Assembly (NCBI GenBank): GCA_947650365.1
Contig: OX393549.1
Location: 88,336,170-88,400,169 of the forward strand
Reading direction: 5' to 3'
From: Chamaelirium japonicum
Taxonomy: Eukaryota > Streptophyta > Magnoliopsida > Liliales > Melanthiaceae
DNA: 64,000 nt
Part shown: positions 11,301 through 21,545 of the stretch, piece by piece
Position numbering within the stretch: the first letter of the stretch is position 1
Layout of the letters: each line of letters starts with the position of its first letter
Made by a program: the position numbers and the translations under genes
The notes under the pieces: generated by a model
Databases searched by the model: none
Told to the model about the DNA's origin: nothing
The model's input: the letters and a program-made list of their open reading frames with translations, nothing else

Positions 11301-11970
11301 GTTGACTCTGGATGGGCGGCGGGAGTGGCTGGATCTTCTTCCAATTCTGAGATCGGCATCCTTCAGTATATCCCGGGACGCGGTACGGTGGCAAGCAGCG
11401 TCCTCCGGAGTCTTCTCAGTTAGCTCTTTCTACAACCACCTTCTACCAACCGCCCGGCGGCATGGTCCCTCTAGTGCAATCTGGAAGTCGAAGGCTCCCT
11501 CCAAGGTGCAGATTTTCTCTCTTCTAGCTTCCCGGAACAAGATTCTCACCAAGTCGAATCTACTGAGAAGACATCATCCAAGCGTGTCCGATGCCTCATG
11601 CACCTTCTGTGGTTCGGATGTGGAGACAGCGTCGCACTTGTTGCTTGGGTGCTCTTTTGTTAGGCCTTTGTGGGATCACTTTGAGAGTAGAGCTGGTCTC
11701 TCTTCTCACCCGACGACGCTTAGGGCCCTTTGGACATCTTGGAGGCGGAGGCGAATTCCTACGAAGATCCGGAAGCCGTGGGATATTTTAGTCATGGCTA
11801 TTGTGTGGGTAATCTGGCTAGAACGGAACAACCGGATCTTCAAAAACAAGTCCGAAGGGCAGGAGAAGTTGAAGTGGTCTATCATCTCCATTTTCAGTGC
11901 TTGGATTGCTCCTTGGCGAGATAAGCTAGGGGTGGAGGCAAAAAATTTTTGTAGCATGGTTCTTACCTGA
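8338..11970 (+). CDS. LINE ORF2: endonuclease and reverse transcriptase
   Basis: About 1210 residues from the ATG at 8338 (MKILSWNVRGLGKSEK); the frame is already open from the ORF1 stop. Domains in order (numbered from this ATG): APE-type endonuclease, residues 1-235, with ICIQESK, VYGPTDHSRGD, IAGDFNV and the terminal SDHAP; reverse transcriptase, about 445-720, with RPISLSNCLYKIITKVLANR, SAFIRGRLILDS, KIDFERAFDQI, GLKQGCPLSPYLF and the catalytic YADD; then the LINE-typical YLGLPIS and SSIPSYYLSF segments; and a C-terminal zinc-binding zf-RVT region, CTFCGSDVETASHLLLGC. All key catalytic motifs are present. It would nick DNA and reverse-transcribe the element at the nick (target-primed reverse transcription). 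No RNase H domain follows, unlike the LINE fragments at 4609 and 12579. Confidence 0.95.
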   Translation: MKILSWNVRGLGKSEKRRAASSFASIHDVDIICIQESKRENPTSHFFRSLSTRKIAKWEAKDATGASGGILIGYCDDLFLLKSSNVGVFSLSLVLQNRLDGLEWMLSSVYGPTDHSRGDDFWTELSLLRTNFQGPWVIAGDFNVTRGSDERLRSDGDASAMRAFSQFIRYQELIDLPLSGRTFTWSNKREDPILARLDRFLISLDWDLRFPGSIQTGLASCVSDHAPILLSTDSIAPSRPPFRFESMWSMEVGFGDLITRWWAEAGLVDNSALNMARKLRFIKRKLQSWSREHFGNVLRQKGSTLAEIQVLEARGEVASLTDHDTARLKELNKDLVLLLRKEEGMWRQWSKEQWVKLGDANTSYFHRVANARRRRNFLASLWHDDRELTSTADILGAATSFFKSSFREEDISAGLSYDWSCADFPRIPRDSGMEAAFTGEEFRKAVFQLKGDGAPGPDGFPMEFFQKFWDILKDDLCRLLHDFFLGKVRLHCLNHSWIIRLPKKSDAQTIRDFRPISLSNCLYKIITKVLANRLADNISLLVSPSQSAFIRGRLILDSMAAAHETIFHLRESGEEGVLLKIDFERAFDQIKWAFLLDILKAKGFSDGWIGWIREILVSSKISCLINGEQGKDFKVYKGLKQGCPLSPYLFILVVDAFDAAVRKANAEGLVRGVGGHGWTTSNLHYADDSLLFAAACPFQLVSLKILLYGLELTSGLKINFQKTSLFYIGPGDAGDGLARLLNCKAASLPMKYLGLPISDRALRREDWEQLILKVEKRLEGWKGRFLSSGGRLVLVNSVLSSIPSYYLSFYYLPSWVVERIDKIRRSFLWHGAGEHAGGYNLLRWDQVCLPKKMGGLGVLDLRRFNISMLGKWWWRLQQNSGGSWRDVILARYFRRFSPLQARGRSSGKISYFWRGILRVRDLYRGATSLVLGDGRSIRFWKDPWVTDRPLEQLFPGLYSLARTKGASVRSQTCRRQGIIRWRVKLGAPLTLDGRREWLDLLPILRSASFSISRDAVRWQAASSGVFSVSSFYNHLLPTARRHGPSSAIWKSKAPSKVQIFSLLASRNKILTKSNLLRRHHPSVSDASCTFCGSDVETASHLLLGCSFVRPLWDHFESRAGLSSHPTTLRALWTSWRRRRIPTKIRKPWDILVMAIVWVIWLERNNRIFKNKSEGQEKLKWSIISIFSAWIAPWRDKLGVEAKNFCSMVLT

Positions 11971-12053
11971 TTAGTAATGACTTCTGGTTGGGGTCCGCCA
12001 AACCCTCCCTCCATGAGGAGGGGTTCTCAAAAAAAAAAAAAATTGCGATAGGA

Positions 12054-12564
12054 TATTTTACACATGGGATATTTTATTAAAAGGGAAGTGGCACGGTACC
12101 CAAAAAGTTGGCAGAAGATGAGAAGAATAAGAGGCTGATGTGTTGAGAGATTTTTTTTTTTTTAAGAAGGTGAAGTGAGAAGGGATGGGTGTTGATAATC
12201 ATCCACTATCCTGGATTATCAACTGATTGCTCAGTTGGTAAGACATGTCATCCGAGACCATGTTCAAGGGTTCGAATAAATGTTATGACATATTTTCTCT
12301 AGTTTATTTGTGGCGGGTCTTTTTCTTGTCTTAGTGGTGAGCCTTTTAGTTTGTGGGGTTATTGAATATCTGATCGTTTCTTTCATTCTTTTGGTGAGTT
12401 TTGATCCTTGGTATATCTAGTACTGGTAGACTATGAGCATCTCCAACTGTCTCGCTTGAGGTCGTTGACCCACCAAATGTGACGATGTATAAACCATGGA
12501 AGCTCTCCAACGGCTCGCTTACCGCTCGCCCCATTTATTTTCCAGTCACCAGGCTCATCTCATT
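12054..12564. other. Intergenic, includes a tRNA-like SINE head
   Basis: At about 12222-12278 the plus strand reads TTGCTCAGTTGGTAAGACATG, then about 30 bases later GGGTTCGAAT. These match box A and box B of a tRNA-derived promoter and suggest a SINE extending to roughly 12440. I see no poly(A) tail or target duplication, so this is tentative. The rest of the interval has no recognisable feature. Confidence 0.45.
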
Positions 12565-12578
12565 TGTTGGCTTGTTTG

Positions 12579-12995
12579 CTTTTTTTTGGTAGGAACTAAG
12601 GGGGTTCTATTCATGGCTCCCAAAACTTGAAAATCGGAGTGATATTACAATTATTAAGCTGTCTCATCTCCGAAGACACCAGAGACGAAATACAATCAGG
12701 AATGAGAAAGGAAGAGAAATCGATCCGCTCCATGAGCGCATACTTAGCTAAGGCATCAGCACAACTGTTCTGCTCTCTCTTGACATGAAAAAATCGGCAC
12801 ACCGAGAAAGAACGAGAGATAATCCTGCAGTCAGATATGATGTTCTGTATCTACCATGGTAAAGAGATATCTCCATCCGATAGGATGTCGATGAGGACTT
12901 GATTGTTGCCTTCCACAGACACCATGGAGTCATCAAGTTTGCAGAGGGCTGGCAACCCAACAAGGATAGCGCGAGCTTCAATCTCGAGTATACCA
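12579..12995 (-). mobile_element. 5'-truncated LINE with RNase H end, 14-bp TSD
   Basis: The same 14 bases TGTTGGCTTGTTTG flank it at 12565-12578 and 12996-13009. Minus-strand translation gives an RVT_3/RNase H-type fragment, including IEARAILVGLPAL, VEGNNQVLIDIL, FFHVKREQNSCADALAKYA and a single internal stop. The 3' end is GTTCCTACC followed by eight A. The CTACC(A)n tail matches the tails of the non-coding retroposons at 17505, 19751 and 51787. Confidence 0.88.
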
Positions 12996-13146
12996 TGTTG
13001 GCTTGTTTGTTGATCACCAAATTTTATGTGTTAAGAAGTGGGTAGGGAGCCGATTGGAGTATGAGCAAAACCCACTCAATAAATATGTTTTGCTCTAATA
13101 GGTTATGTTTTGCTCACTTTGTCCATTCTCAGTGATAAATCAAGGG

Positions 13147-13488
13147 CAAATCATAAAAGCCTCCCATGAAATTTACACCTCATTTCATATTGGTCCCTTA
13201 AATATTTTTTTTTAATAGTTTGATCCTTGAACAATGCTATGTTTGCATTTAATCCCCTTTGTCAGCTTTTTATCACGAAAACACTCATCAATATTGGATA
13301 AGACTCAATTATTTAAAAATATCCAATTTATGCTTACTAGGATAAGGATTTTTCAGAGTAAAAGTTGATGGAGGGGGACTAAATGTAGATGAATTAAATT
13401 GTTTAAAAAGTTATTAAGGGACCAATATGAAAGGAGTTGGTGGGGTATTGTTCAAGAGAGGTTTTTATAATTTTTCCAAAAATCAAAG
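13147..13488. mobile_element. MULE-like MITE with ~55-bp TIRs
   Basis: The left end (GGGCAAATCATAAAAGCCTCCC, then TTTCATATTGGTCCCTTAA) is mirrored at the right end as TTAAGGGACCAATATGAAA, then AGGTTTTTATAATTTTTCC. Flanks read TAAATCAA and AAAATCAA, consistent with an imperfect 8-9-bp duplication. Long TIRs with about 9 bp of duplication suggest Mutator-like origin. The interior is AT-rich and non-coding. Confidence 0.6.
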
Positions 13489-13494
13489 GTTAAT

Positions 13495-13593
13495 GTTCTG
13501 GTTTATAAAACAAAAATTATAGGGTGTCCATATCAATTCACCAGATGTTAGAAAAAAATCTTCCTAGCAAGTAAACCACCCCCCCCCCCCCCC

Positions 13594-13641
<48 letters not shown>

Positions 13642-13750
13642 AGCTTATAAAACAGAAGTAATAGGGTGTGGATATCAATTCACTAGATATTAGAAAAATC
13701 TTAGTAGCTGGTAACCCATTCTCTCTCTCTCTCTCTCTCTCTCTCTGTGG
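13495..13750. repeat. Tandemly duplicated ~140-bp unit with C and TC runs
   Basis: Two direct copies share TTATAAAACA, ATAGGGTGT, ATATCAATTCAC and TTAGAAAAA (13502-13630 and 13643-13746). The first ends in a 27-base C run plus (TC)n plus (TG)n, the second in (TC)n. The duplication probably arose by slippage or unequal exchange at the simple repeats. Confidence 0.7.
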
Positions 13751-14280
13751 GATTTGAAAGATGAAGTGTACATACCTACTTGTCTGTACACATCAGTTCT
13801 CTGTCAAGTGTAAGTGATGAGCTGCATGCTGCGGCAGTTTTGTCTTGGAAAGCAACAGAACTTGCTTTGCCAAGATCTCCCACGATTGTACCAGAAACAA
13901 AACAAAGAAGATCTCCCACAGCCACAGGCTTTCGGCTTTTCTTGGAGAGCAATGATCTCTGCCAAACAAGTTTTGCCAACCTGAGTTGGCACCCGATCAC
14001 TGGAGTCCCTTGCCCTGCTGGCTGGAAATTAGTGCTCACCTATCGGGCCTGGGTGCAACGGATGGCTGTCATTGTGACAGGTCAGGTTGGCAGAATGATA
14101 GTTGAACTGCTGTTAATTTTGCAACATAAAGTAAATAAGAGAATTGAAGCTCTTAGTTTGGGGGAAAGTAAGAGATGGCTAAAGGGTGGGATAAAAATTC
14201 ATTTGAAGAGGCATCCTAACTTAACAAAAAAAAAAGCCGGATGTGTCCCCGAAGCATCCCGGGCATATTGATACGCGCAT
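13751..14280. other. Intergenic stretch, one unexplained open frame
   Basis: A 163-codon frame runs at 13780-14271 plus. It contains no domain, signal or repeat I recognise, and the shadow frames on the other strand are of similar length. I treat it as probably non-coding. The interval ends where the LTR-like repeat at 14281 begins. Confidence 0.35.
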
Positions 14281-14626
14281 TGTTGGGTCTGGTCCATTGA
14301 AGCCCGCATCCAAATCGTAGCAAAGGTCCACAATTGAGGAGAATCCAGACCCGTAGCATCCCAGGGCGCCGGATTCGACGGAGATTGGTCACGGTTTGAG
14401 AAGACAGATCGTGCACATGACCTGGACCAGGCAGCACGGAGTGCATGGGTAGTAAAAGCGACGAGTAAATTCTGAAAAGAGATTGTGCGCATGATGGGTG
14501 CATCATGCACACGACCTAGTTCAGGGTAGTGCGCATGTTTGCAAGCTGGCGCGGGTTTGAGTTGTACTTATCGAAAGATCAAGACGAAGAGAGAACAAGT
14601 GATGAGTAGGTTTTCTTGCGACCATG

Positions 14627-14687
<61 letters not shown>

Positions 14688-15960
14688 TCGTCTACGAATT
14701 CTCAGCGCGCCTTCCTCGACTTCAATCTTGGTGAGCGTCCTAATCTCTTGATATCTTTCGGTATTCTCTGATATTTGTGCGTGGATTTCTCTACTCCGTG
14801 TTGTGGCATTCTGAAAGGGATTATAGAGTGTTTTGCGGGGGTCCGGCAAACGGAGACACACCGCTTGTGTATTCTCTTGATTATGATAATTCAATCCTTT
14901 TTGATGACATATATCATTGTTAATTTTTGTGTGGTGCATTATGGATCTCGTTGTTTCTACATGGATCCAAAACAAGATCCTAGCATTATGCTTCCAAATG
15001 GACTCGGCGGATCATCGATGTGTGCGTGCAACTAGTGGGATCTTCGAGGTTCCAATCTTCGGATCCCCAACAGTGATATTAAAGCCAAGGTTCTGTGCAA
15101 GGATCTGAGGTAGGTGGAGCCATGACGAATGGGAAGATAACAATAAAAAAGTTTATCATGATGAACTTCAATTATTAGAAGATTTAGATAGATGATGTTC
15201 TATATCAGAAGTACCTTTATTTGCCTCTGGGCGGTCTGACGAGCAGGCCGAAGAAGATATATGAAATTGATTAGGAGATACTCGACAAGAAGGCATTGGG
15301 TCTGATTCGCCTCTCTTTGATTTTTGACAGTGGCCTTCAACATTTACAAGGAGAATACCACGACGGGCTTGATGATCAAAACATTATCCGGCATGTATGA
15401 GAAGCCTTCAGTCTCAAACAAGGTTTTTCTTATGAAGACGTTGTTCAACATGAGGATGTGCGATGGTGGGAGCATAGCGGAGTTTGTCAACATCTTCAAC
15501 GAAATTACGAGCTAATTGGAGATTTCGTAATCCACTTCGACGATGAAGTAAGGGCTTTACTAATCTTGTCGGGGATTTCAAACAGTTGGGATGACCTCGT
15601 TACGACAGTTAGCAATTATTCGAGTCCAACGAAGATGAAGTTTGAAGATGTGGTTGTGACTAATGCGCGAAAAAACACGTAGAAAGAGTTTGAGTATTTA
15701 TGTGGAGTCTTCTGGTTAGGTGATAGTTGTGAGGCTGGATGCAAAGAGCATGAAGAAGGTTATTTGCTGAAAGTGCGAAAAGTCTGGGCATGTGAGAAGC
15801 ATGTGTAAATAGAAAGGTGGAGCAAGTTCCAAAAAGTGATCCAGGTCGATAAACGATAATAGAGATGACGAGGCTGACGGACATGAAAATCAAGTGTCGA
15901 TATTTGAAGATGATGAATTAGTAATCTTGACGACCACTGCGGACATAAAATGTAGGTATG
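14281..15960 (+). mobile_element. Copia-5: 5' LTR and gag remnant (fossil)
   Basis: An LTR-like segment (14281-15072) starts TGTTGGGTC and ends CCCCAACA. It is followed by a degraded primer-binding site resembling the initiator-Met tRNA complement. A gag remnant lies downstream: a UBN2-type stretch (for example MYEKPSVSNKVFLMKTLFNM) and a decayed CCHC knuckle region near 15750-15800. The LTR carries a (GA)n run at 14630-14684. The element is broken in several places and its 3' half is missing, so it is an old fossil. Confidence 0.75.
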
Positions 15961-16424
15961 CTCTAACATATTTAAATGGCCTGATTAAAAAATGTCACCA
16001 TAGTAAAGAGTGCTTTAATCCAATGTAGATTTATATAGTTTAGTTTAGGATTACCAAAGGTCAGCTTAGTAAAGAGTGCTTTAATCCAATGTAGACTGAT
16101 TATGTTTTAATCAATTTAGAAATGAAAGGTTTCATTTAAGAGGATAAAATCAGTTTAACAAATACCTTGGTATTCACTTCAGTTTATATACTTAATCTCC
16201 TAAATCATGATAGCAAGAAGTTATCATTAAAGGAATAGTCAAATATAGGGGTTCATATATTTGGGGTCAATGCTTCAATTGTTTCCAACACTTTTTCTTT
16301 CTTTTATTTTCTTAAGTTATCAAACGAATTTGAAATATATCAAAATTACACAAAATTTTATTATTTAAATGATATTTTCCACTGATAAAATTTTATAAAA
16401 ATTTCTGGGATGTTATGAAACCTC
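15961..16424. other. AT-rich intergenic DNA
   Basis: No gene seen. A 28-bp direct repeat, AGTAAAGAGTGCTTTAATCC plus eight further bases, occurs at about 16001 and again at about 16069. Confidence 0.5.
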
Positions 16425-17504
16425 TCTTGCTACTTCATGAATACCTCATCATTTAGAAACTTTAGATCACCATGGAGACATATGGTCCTCACATCAAACT
16501 TCTCAAGCTCCATATCATATAAGATGAAAGAAATAGGTAAGAGAATCGTAATATACATATGCTTTAACATTAGTGAGAAAGTTACATTAAAATCAACTCT
16601 CTCATTTAAAGCCTTTTGCCACTAATTAATCATGTCCTATAGTTCTTTGGTTGTCCGTCTGCTCCTTTTCTTTCTGTAGATCCATCTGCAACTAATCATT
16701 TCCCTTTAGGTAGTCGAACCAAAACACAAATATGGCTCTTGTGACGAGATTCCATTTCTTCTGCAATATCTATAAGCCAACTGCGACCGTCTCTATCCTT
16801 AATTACTTCCAGATAAGAAAGTGATTTTCGGCTTCTACTAGTAAAGCATAAGGGACATAATCCTTCAACCAGTATCTCAATGGTTGATTTGTCTGGTTCT
16901 TTTCCTTTCCTTTTGCAATAGAGTAGTGCTCCTATGAAGTGTCATCTTGTGCCTACTCATGTTGAATATTTGGAATGTCTTGATGGTGGGAGTTCTCCAC
17001 CAGTTCACCTGCCTTCTCACAAAGCTTCATCTGGATTGAAGTAGCATACTTATGTCATGTTAAATGTATTCATGGGGTTTTTCGAACATATATTTCTCAT
17101 CAAATACAACATCTTTGATAATGAATCTCTTTCATAGAAATAGGGTCCCAAACCTTATCCTTTAACTCCTTGCTCATATCCTAGAAAAATACAAGACTTA
17201 GGCTTTGCATCCAACTTAGCACAATGTCCTTCCTCCATGCGCATATATGCTTGACAACCAAATATTCGTAGTGACAAATAATCAACTAAGTTCCTTATCA
17301 AGACCTTTTCAGCTATCTTGAGGTCAATTGAAGTAGAAGGTGACCTGTTAATGACATAATAAGTCGTGTCAACTGTCTCTTCCCAAAACTTCTTTGGCAA
17401 GTCTGCGAAGAGTATCATGCATATGACACCATTTGGCATTGCCATGTTAATCATTTTCGCTACTCCATTTTACTGAGGTGTACTAGGAACTGTGAAATAA
17501 CGAA

Positions 17505-18235
17505 AGGCAGTCTACTCCCCCGAGAGCGGCGCTCTCCTTTTTTTCCCCCTTCTGACCTAGGGTTAAGGTTTCAGATCTTGGCCTCCTCGGACGCCGGCGA
17601 TGGCTCCGGCGAGGCCGGGACCTCGTGGTGGGGTGGCGGCGGGTTGGGATCTGGCCCTCTTCTGTCGATGGGGATCTCCTGCTGTTGGGTTTTGTGTTCG
17701 GTTCGTCAGCGTCGAGACGGAGTGGTGGCCCCCGGGGCGGGTGTCGTCCTCAGCTGATCTTCGAGCCCGGATCTACTACCGGGTGCGGCGGGGTGGTAGA
17801 ATCTGGCCCTGGCGATGAGGTTTCCGTCGGTGGGTTTTCAGTTCACCCCTGTTGGACGGTGACGGTTACGGTGCCTTGACGTGCAGCAGAGGCGGCGGTC
17901 TATGGTGGTGGGGCAGCTCGTCTTCGATTCCATATCTTCAGCCGGCGGTGAGACTGACTGGGAGGTGATGATCCTCCTCTTTGGGTTTTGTTTCTTTTGG
18001 TTTGTTTTTGTGCTGTTGGGGTTGGTCCCGGGTTTCCTCCGCCAGTGTGCGGTTTAGGTTTTGGTCTTCATCCCCTTTGCCACTGGTGGCTCTGCCTGTG
18101 TTGTGCTCTTGTTTTTTCGCGTGTGTGCGGGTTTTCTTCTTCAACTTTGTTGGGTTGTATTCTGCTGCGCTGGCATGTAGCGCCTCCCGGAGGGCCGTTT
18201 GTGACCTTCCCTTGGCTTAAGTACCAAAAAAAAAA
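17505..18235 (+). mobile_element. Non-coding poly(A) retroposon R1 with 11-bp TSD
   Basis: GAAATAACGAA flanks it exactly on both sides (17494-17504 and 18236-18246). The 731-bp body has a GC-rich 5' half (many GGCGG/CCGGCG), a T-rich 3' half, and ends GGCTTAAGTACC plus ten A. No transposition protein is encoded; the short frames have no domain. The structure fits a non-autonomous element moved by LINE machinery. Its last ~50 bp before the tail (CGCCTCCCGGAGGGCCG, then TTTGTGACCTTCCCTTG) are shared with R3 at 51787. It interrupts the integrase remnant of Copia-1. Confidence 0.85.
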
Positions 18236-18479
18236 GAAATAACGAACAATCCCCTCTTTGTCACAGAATTTTAAGAATTTTCATGATTTGAACTCACTCC
18301 CATTATCTGACCTCATTATCTTTAGTTGTTTTCATGTTTGTTCTTCTGCATCTCTTTTCTAGTATCTGAACTTTGTAAAAGTTTTCGACTTATCCTGTAT
18401 AATTTAGACCCAAACCTATCTGTAGTAGTCATCGATAAATGATACAAAGTACCTTGCATCGCTTTTAGAAGCAACTAGC

Positions 18480-19271
18480 GCTGTTGTGGAAGGGGTTTCC
18501 CGCCGCACCTGCCAGATGATGACACGTGTACTGTCCGGCCTGCCTCAGCCAAAAGACCCAAAGAACTAGATGGAAGGAACCGAGTCCGGTTTGAGAGGAC
18601 CCGACCCGTGGAGTAGCATCATTTACAGAGAGATGCGCTGTGGAGGAAGGTCGCAGGAGCCTGAGCTCCTCGACCAGAACCAGGTTGGGGAAAAGGTCGC
18701 CAACCCGTGGAGTGGCACATGACCTGATCGGACTACTCGCATTCCTGAAAGGTCCGACCTGATCAACGCCAGAGAACCGCCACTGAGCGATAAAAGATCG
18801 AAAGATTCCTATAAAAGCCGGGATGTGTGCCAGGCTGGGCAATCTCGAGGATATCTCGCCCATTAGGATCGTGGGTTGCCTGCGATGGGCAAGAGGCCCA
18901 TGATCCACGGGAGCATAGTAAGAAAGTATGAAAGGCATCCGATCGGAGGGGACCGCCATAACCGTCCCGAAATCATCGGAGGATAGACCGCAGTGATTGC
19001 GCACACGCATGAGGAGATCTACAAAAGAAACCCCGCCCCTTCATGGGCAGGTAAGCAATTCGAACCCTAGAGAGGTAATTCGTTTTTGACACCCGGCCAG
19101 GACCACGCTACACACATCCCTCCCTTTCCTGACTTGAGCGTCGGAGGGGACTTGGCTCGGAGGAGAGCCTCGGTCTTTTTGCACGTACTGCGGGAAGACG
19201 GTGGAGGACTACCAGTTTCATCAGACGATCGGGTGTGGCGAGCGTGATTTCCCCTCCGCCCCGCCCCCCCA
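18480..19271 (+). mobile_element. Ty3/Gypsy solo LTR (fossil)
   Basis: A roughly 790-bp segment starting TGTTGTGGAAGGGGTTTCC matches, in opposite orientation, the repeat at 53488-54262. That second copy is followed by a TGGCGTCGTCTGTAGG primer-binding-like motif and a Gypsy-type gag leader, which identifies both as LTRs of one Gypsy family. Here only one LTR is present, inserted in Copia-1. The exact ends are decayed and the 5-bp duplication is not clean. Confidence 0.7.
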
Positions 19272-19750
19272 ACTGCCCCTATATATATCAACATATATGT
19301 ATTCAAGTATCTTCTTGCCCCTATGAATTGGGTTGTGAAAACTGACCATGCATGCACTGTTTATCAAGCAAGCAATATTTGCATAAATTAAATTTACAAG
19401 TTTTAATTCCCTTGAGTACGTTCTTTTTGTGCAATTCTAACATCCCTCTTTCAGTCATATGAGCTTGCTTCATATGCAACAACTCAATGTCATCTGTGTC
19501 ATCATCAATAAAGATGTGATAGTTGCACCACCTGTAATCATTTCACAAATCAATCGGTACAAGTTTTCCATCTTTTCTGTATCTTCTGTGTCGTTATCAT
19601 AAATGGATGTGATATTTGCACCTCCTATAATCATTAATATTTCACCAATCAGTCGGTACAAGTTCCATTTCTTTTCTCTGTAATCTTTCTTCAAGTGACC
19701 TATCTTCTTGCAGAAATAACATCAATTGATCAGACTATATGTTATTAACC

Positions 19751-20403
19751 GCTTTCTTGACCTCCCCGGCCGCCGCCGTCGGCTCCGGGGAGGTCAGGTG
19801 CTCGTTGATGGCGGCCTCCGGGTTGTGTTCCCCCTGTGCATAGGTGCTTTCTCCCCTCGGCCGCATTTTGTGTTCGCCAGCTACAGATTCGGGAGGCGGC
19901 CCCTCCTCGGCTCGTATCTTCACCGACGGATCGTGGATTTCCGGCCAATTTCGTGAAGGAGATGGTGGCTCTGGACCCCGGCCGGTGTTTGCCGTGGGAT
20001 TTCCAGCCTCCTCCTTTGCGTGGTGGCGGATCCTGGCGATTCGGGCTGGTGGTGGTGGTTCGCGGTGGTTGGGGACGCTGATCGGCTCTGCATCGTCTAC
20101 GGCGGCTCCGAGGGAGGCGGATCCAGCAATGGTTCTATTTTGTGCTGATTTGTTTCAGTCCCTGTTTGGTTTTCCCTTTCTTTTTCTTAGTCTTGGTCTA
20201 TGATTCATCTTGCCGCGGGTGGTGTGCTCTCCCCTGTGATGTTGTTGGTGGTGGCCGGCCACTAGGGTTGGCTCTGGTTTTTCTTTATATCCGCTTGTGT
20301 GCGGGTTTGGTTTGCGCCGGTATAAGGCGTCTTGCTAGTACCAGGCTGTGGTACTTCCTGAGATCTGTTGCGATCTCACCCTTCTAACTACCAAAAAAAA
20401 AAA
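19751..20403 (+). mobile_element. Non-coding poly(A) retroposon R2 with 12-bp TSD
   Basis: ATGTTATTAACC flanks it exactly (19739-19750 and 20404-20415). The 653-bp body has the same architecture as R1: GC-rich first half, then a T-rich stretch (GTCCCTGTTTGGTTTTCCC), GCTTGTGTGCGGGTTTGG, and an end in CTTCTAACTACC plus about eleven A. No protein domain is visible. It sits in the gag remnant of Copia-1. Being in the same orientation as R1 and sharing the TACC(A)n tail suggests the same family or the same LINE partner. Confidence 0.85.
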
Positions 20404-20924
20404 ATGTTATTAACCACTCTTTTCTTTTCCAGCAATCCTTCTTCAAGTGACATGCCTTCTTGTAGAAATAACATCATATATTCTTTCCATTGGACTTTTG
20501 ATCTCTTTTTTTTTTTTTGATTTCTTTGACTTCATCACGTTCCTTAGATCTTACTCCGTCTTTAGTTGATTCCTTAGCAACCAAACCTTGATTTCCATCC
20601 TCATGATGTTCTTTTTTCCCAATCTCAATATATAGGAGATTACTGATGATCGATCTTGTTGAAACTAAGTATTCAGATGCTCCATAATAGACGTACATTC
20701 CTTCATGCGAAGCCCTTTTAGCTGTTGCTTGATATATAGTTTGTTGGAAAGAATTTTCGTCATGTACATTGTTTCAAATCCGCACCATAAATCTATGGCC
20801 GTCTCTTCATCCATGACACTGTACATGATCACTTCATTTTCCAAATAGTTTCAACCTATGTTCGGTGCATTTAGATCTAGCTCTTCCCAATCTTCATCAC
20901 TTATTGTTGCCGACTTTTTAATTT

Positions 20925-21545
20925 TGTTTTTTTAAAGTAAGAAAAGGATGCCATTAAGGACTAAAATAAGTACATGAGTGAATGGCTAAGGCGACTCCCT
21001 TAGTCAAACACATACAAAGTGTTACAACCAGCCCCATCTATATATGCAATCAAATAGATCGGCTCTCTCTTTGATATTGGTTAGCGTCAATTCCACCCTG
21101 CTAAAAATATCCAATAGATCTGTGCATATAGACTTCACGACTGACTCCTCGGATTTATCCATGCCTTCAAAAATTCTTTTGTTCCTCTGTCCCCACAAGT
21201 GGTACGCGGAGCAGGCGAGGGACAGCCTCACAACCTTTCTTTTTTATGTGACCCGAACTTCCAATACTTGATAGTCTACATATTGTTACCTGGGAAGCTT
21301 CAAGGTGGACCCAAGGGATTTTGCCCCTCTCGCATATCTGTTTCCAAACATTCGAGCTGAAGTTGCATTGGAAGAACAAATGTTCAACTGATTCCTCTTC
21401 CTTTCTGCATAATTCGCACCGGTTAGCACGGTGATGACCCTTCTGCTTGAGTAGATCTTGTGTACTTTTTAGATTTGCCCAATAATGTCTTATGCCCCCG
21501 TCCTACTGAACAAGAAGCCCCACTTTACTATTCGTTGTGAAAGAC
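20925..21545 (-). mobile_element. LINE 3' fragment inside Copia-1
   Basis: Minus-strand translation gives the zf-RVT and downstream region of a LINE ORF2: LFFQCNFSSNVWKQICERG, then AYHLWGQRNKRIFEG and FSRVELTLTNIKERADLF. It ends in a poly(A)-like tail (the plus strand shows poly-T near 20925-20932). It is 5'-truncated and contains breaks. The target duplication is not clear. Confidence 0.72.

Larger units (their letters stand above)
5811..12040 (+). mobile_element. Full-length LINE (L1-type) with intact TSD
   Basis: A 6.2-kb non-LTR retrotransposon. The 13 bases AATTGCGATAGGA occur immediately before it (5798-5810) and again straight after its poly(A) tail (12041-12053), a perfect target-site duplication. 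Layout: GC-rich repetitive 5' UTR (5811-6270), ORF1 (6271-8280), ORF2 (8338-11970), a short 3' UTR ending GAGGGGTTCTC, then about 13 A. Both ORFs are open throughout. The intact TSD and frames imply a recent insertion that may have been competent; activity itself cannot be read from sequence. A truncated relative with a similar tail is at 56353-56620. Confidence 0.95.

Noticed and set aside
12222-12278. A functional tRNA gene
   Set aside because: Only box A- and B-like segments are present; acceptor and anticodon stems do not pair, so a SINE head is more likely.
13780-14271. A 163-codon protein gene
   Set aside because: No recognisable motif, reverse-strand frames are of similar openness, and it borders LTR-like repeats.
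18477-19274. CAACT flanks as the target duplication of the Gypsy solo LTR
   Set aside because: Using them would place the LTR ends outside TG...CA; with TG...CA ends the 5-mers match only partly, so I left the duplication unassigned.
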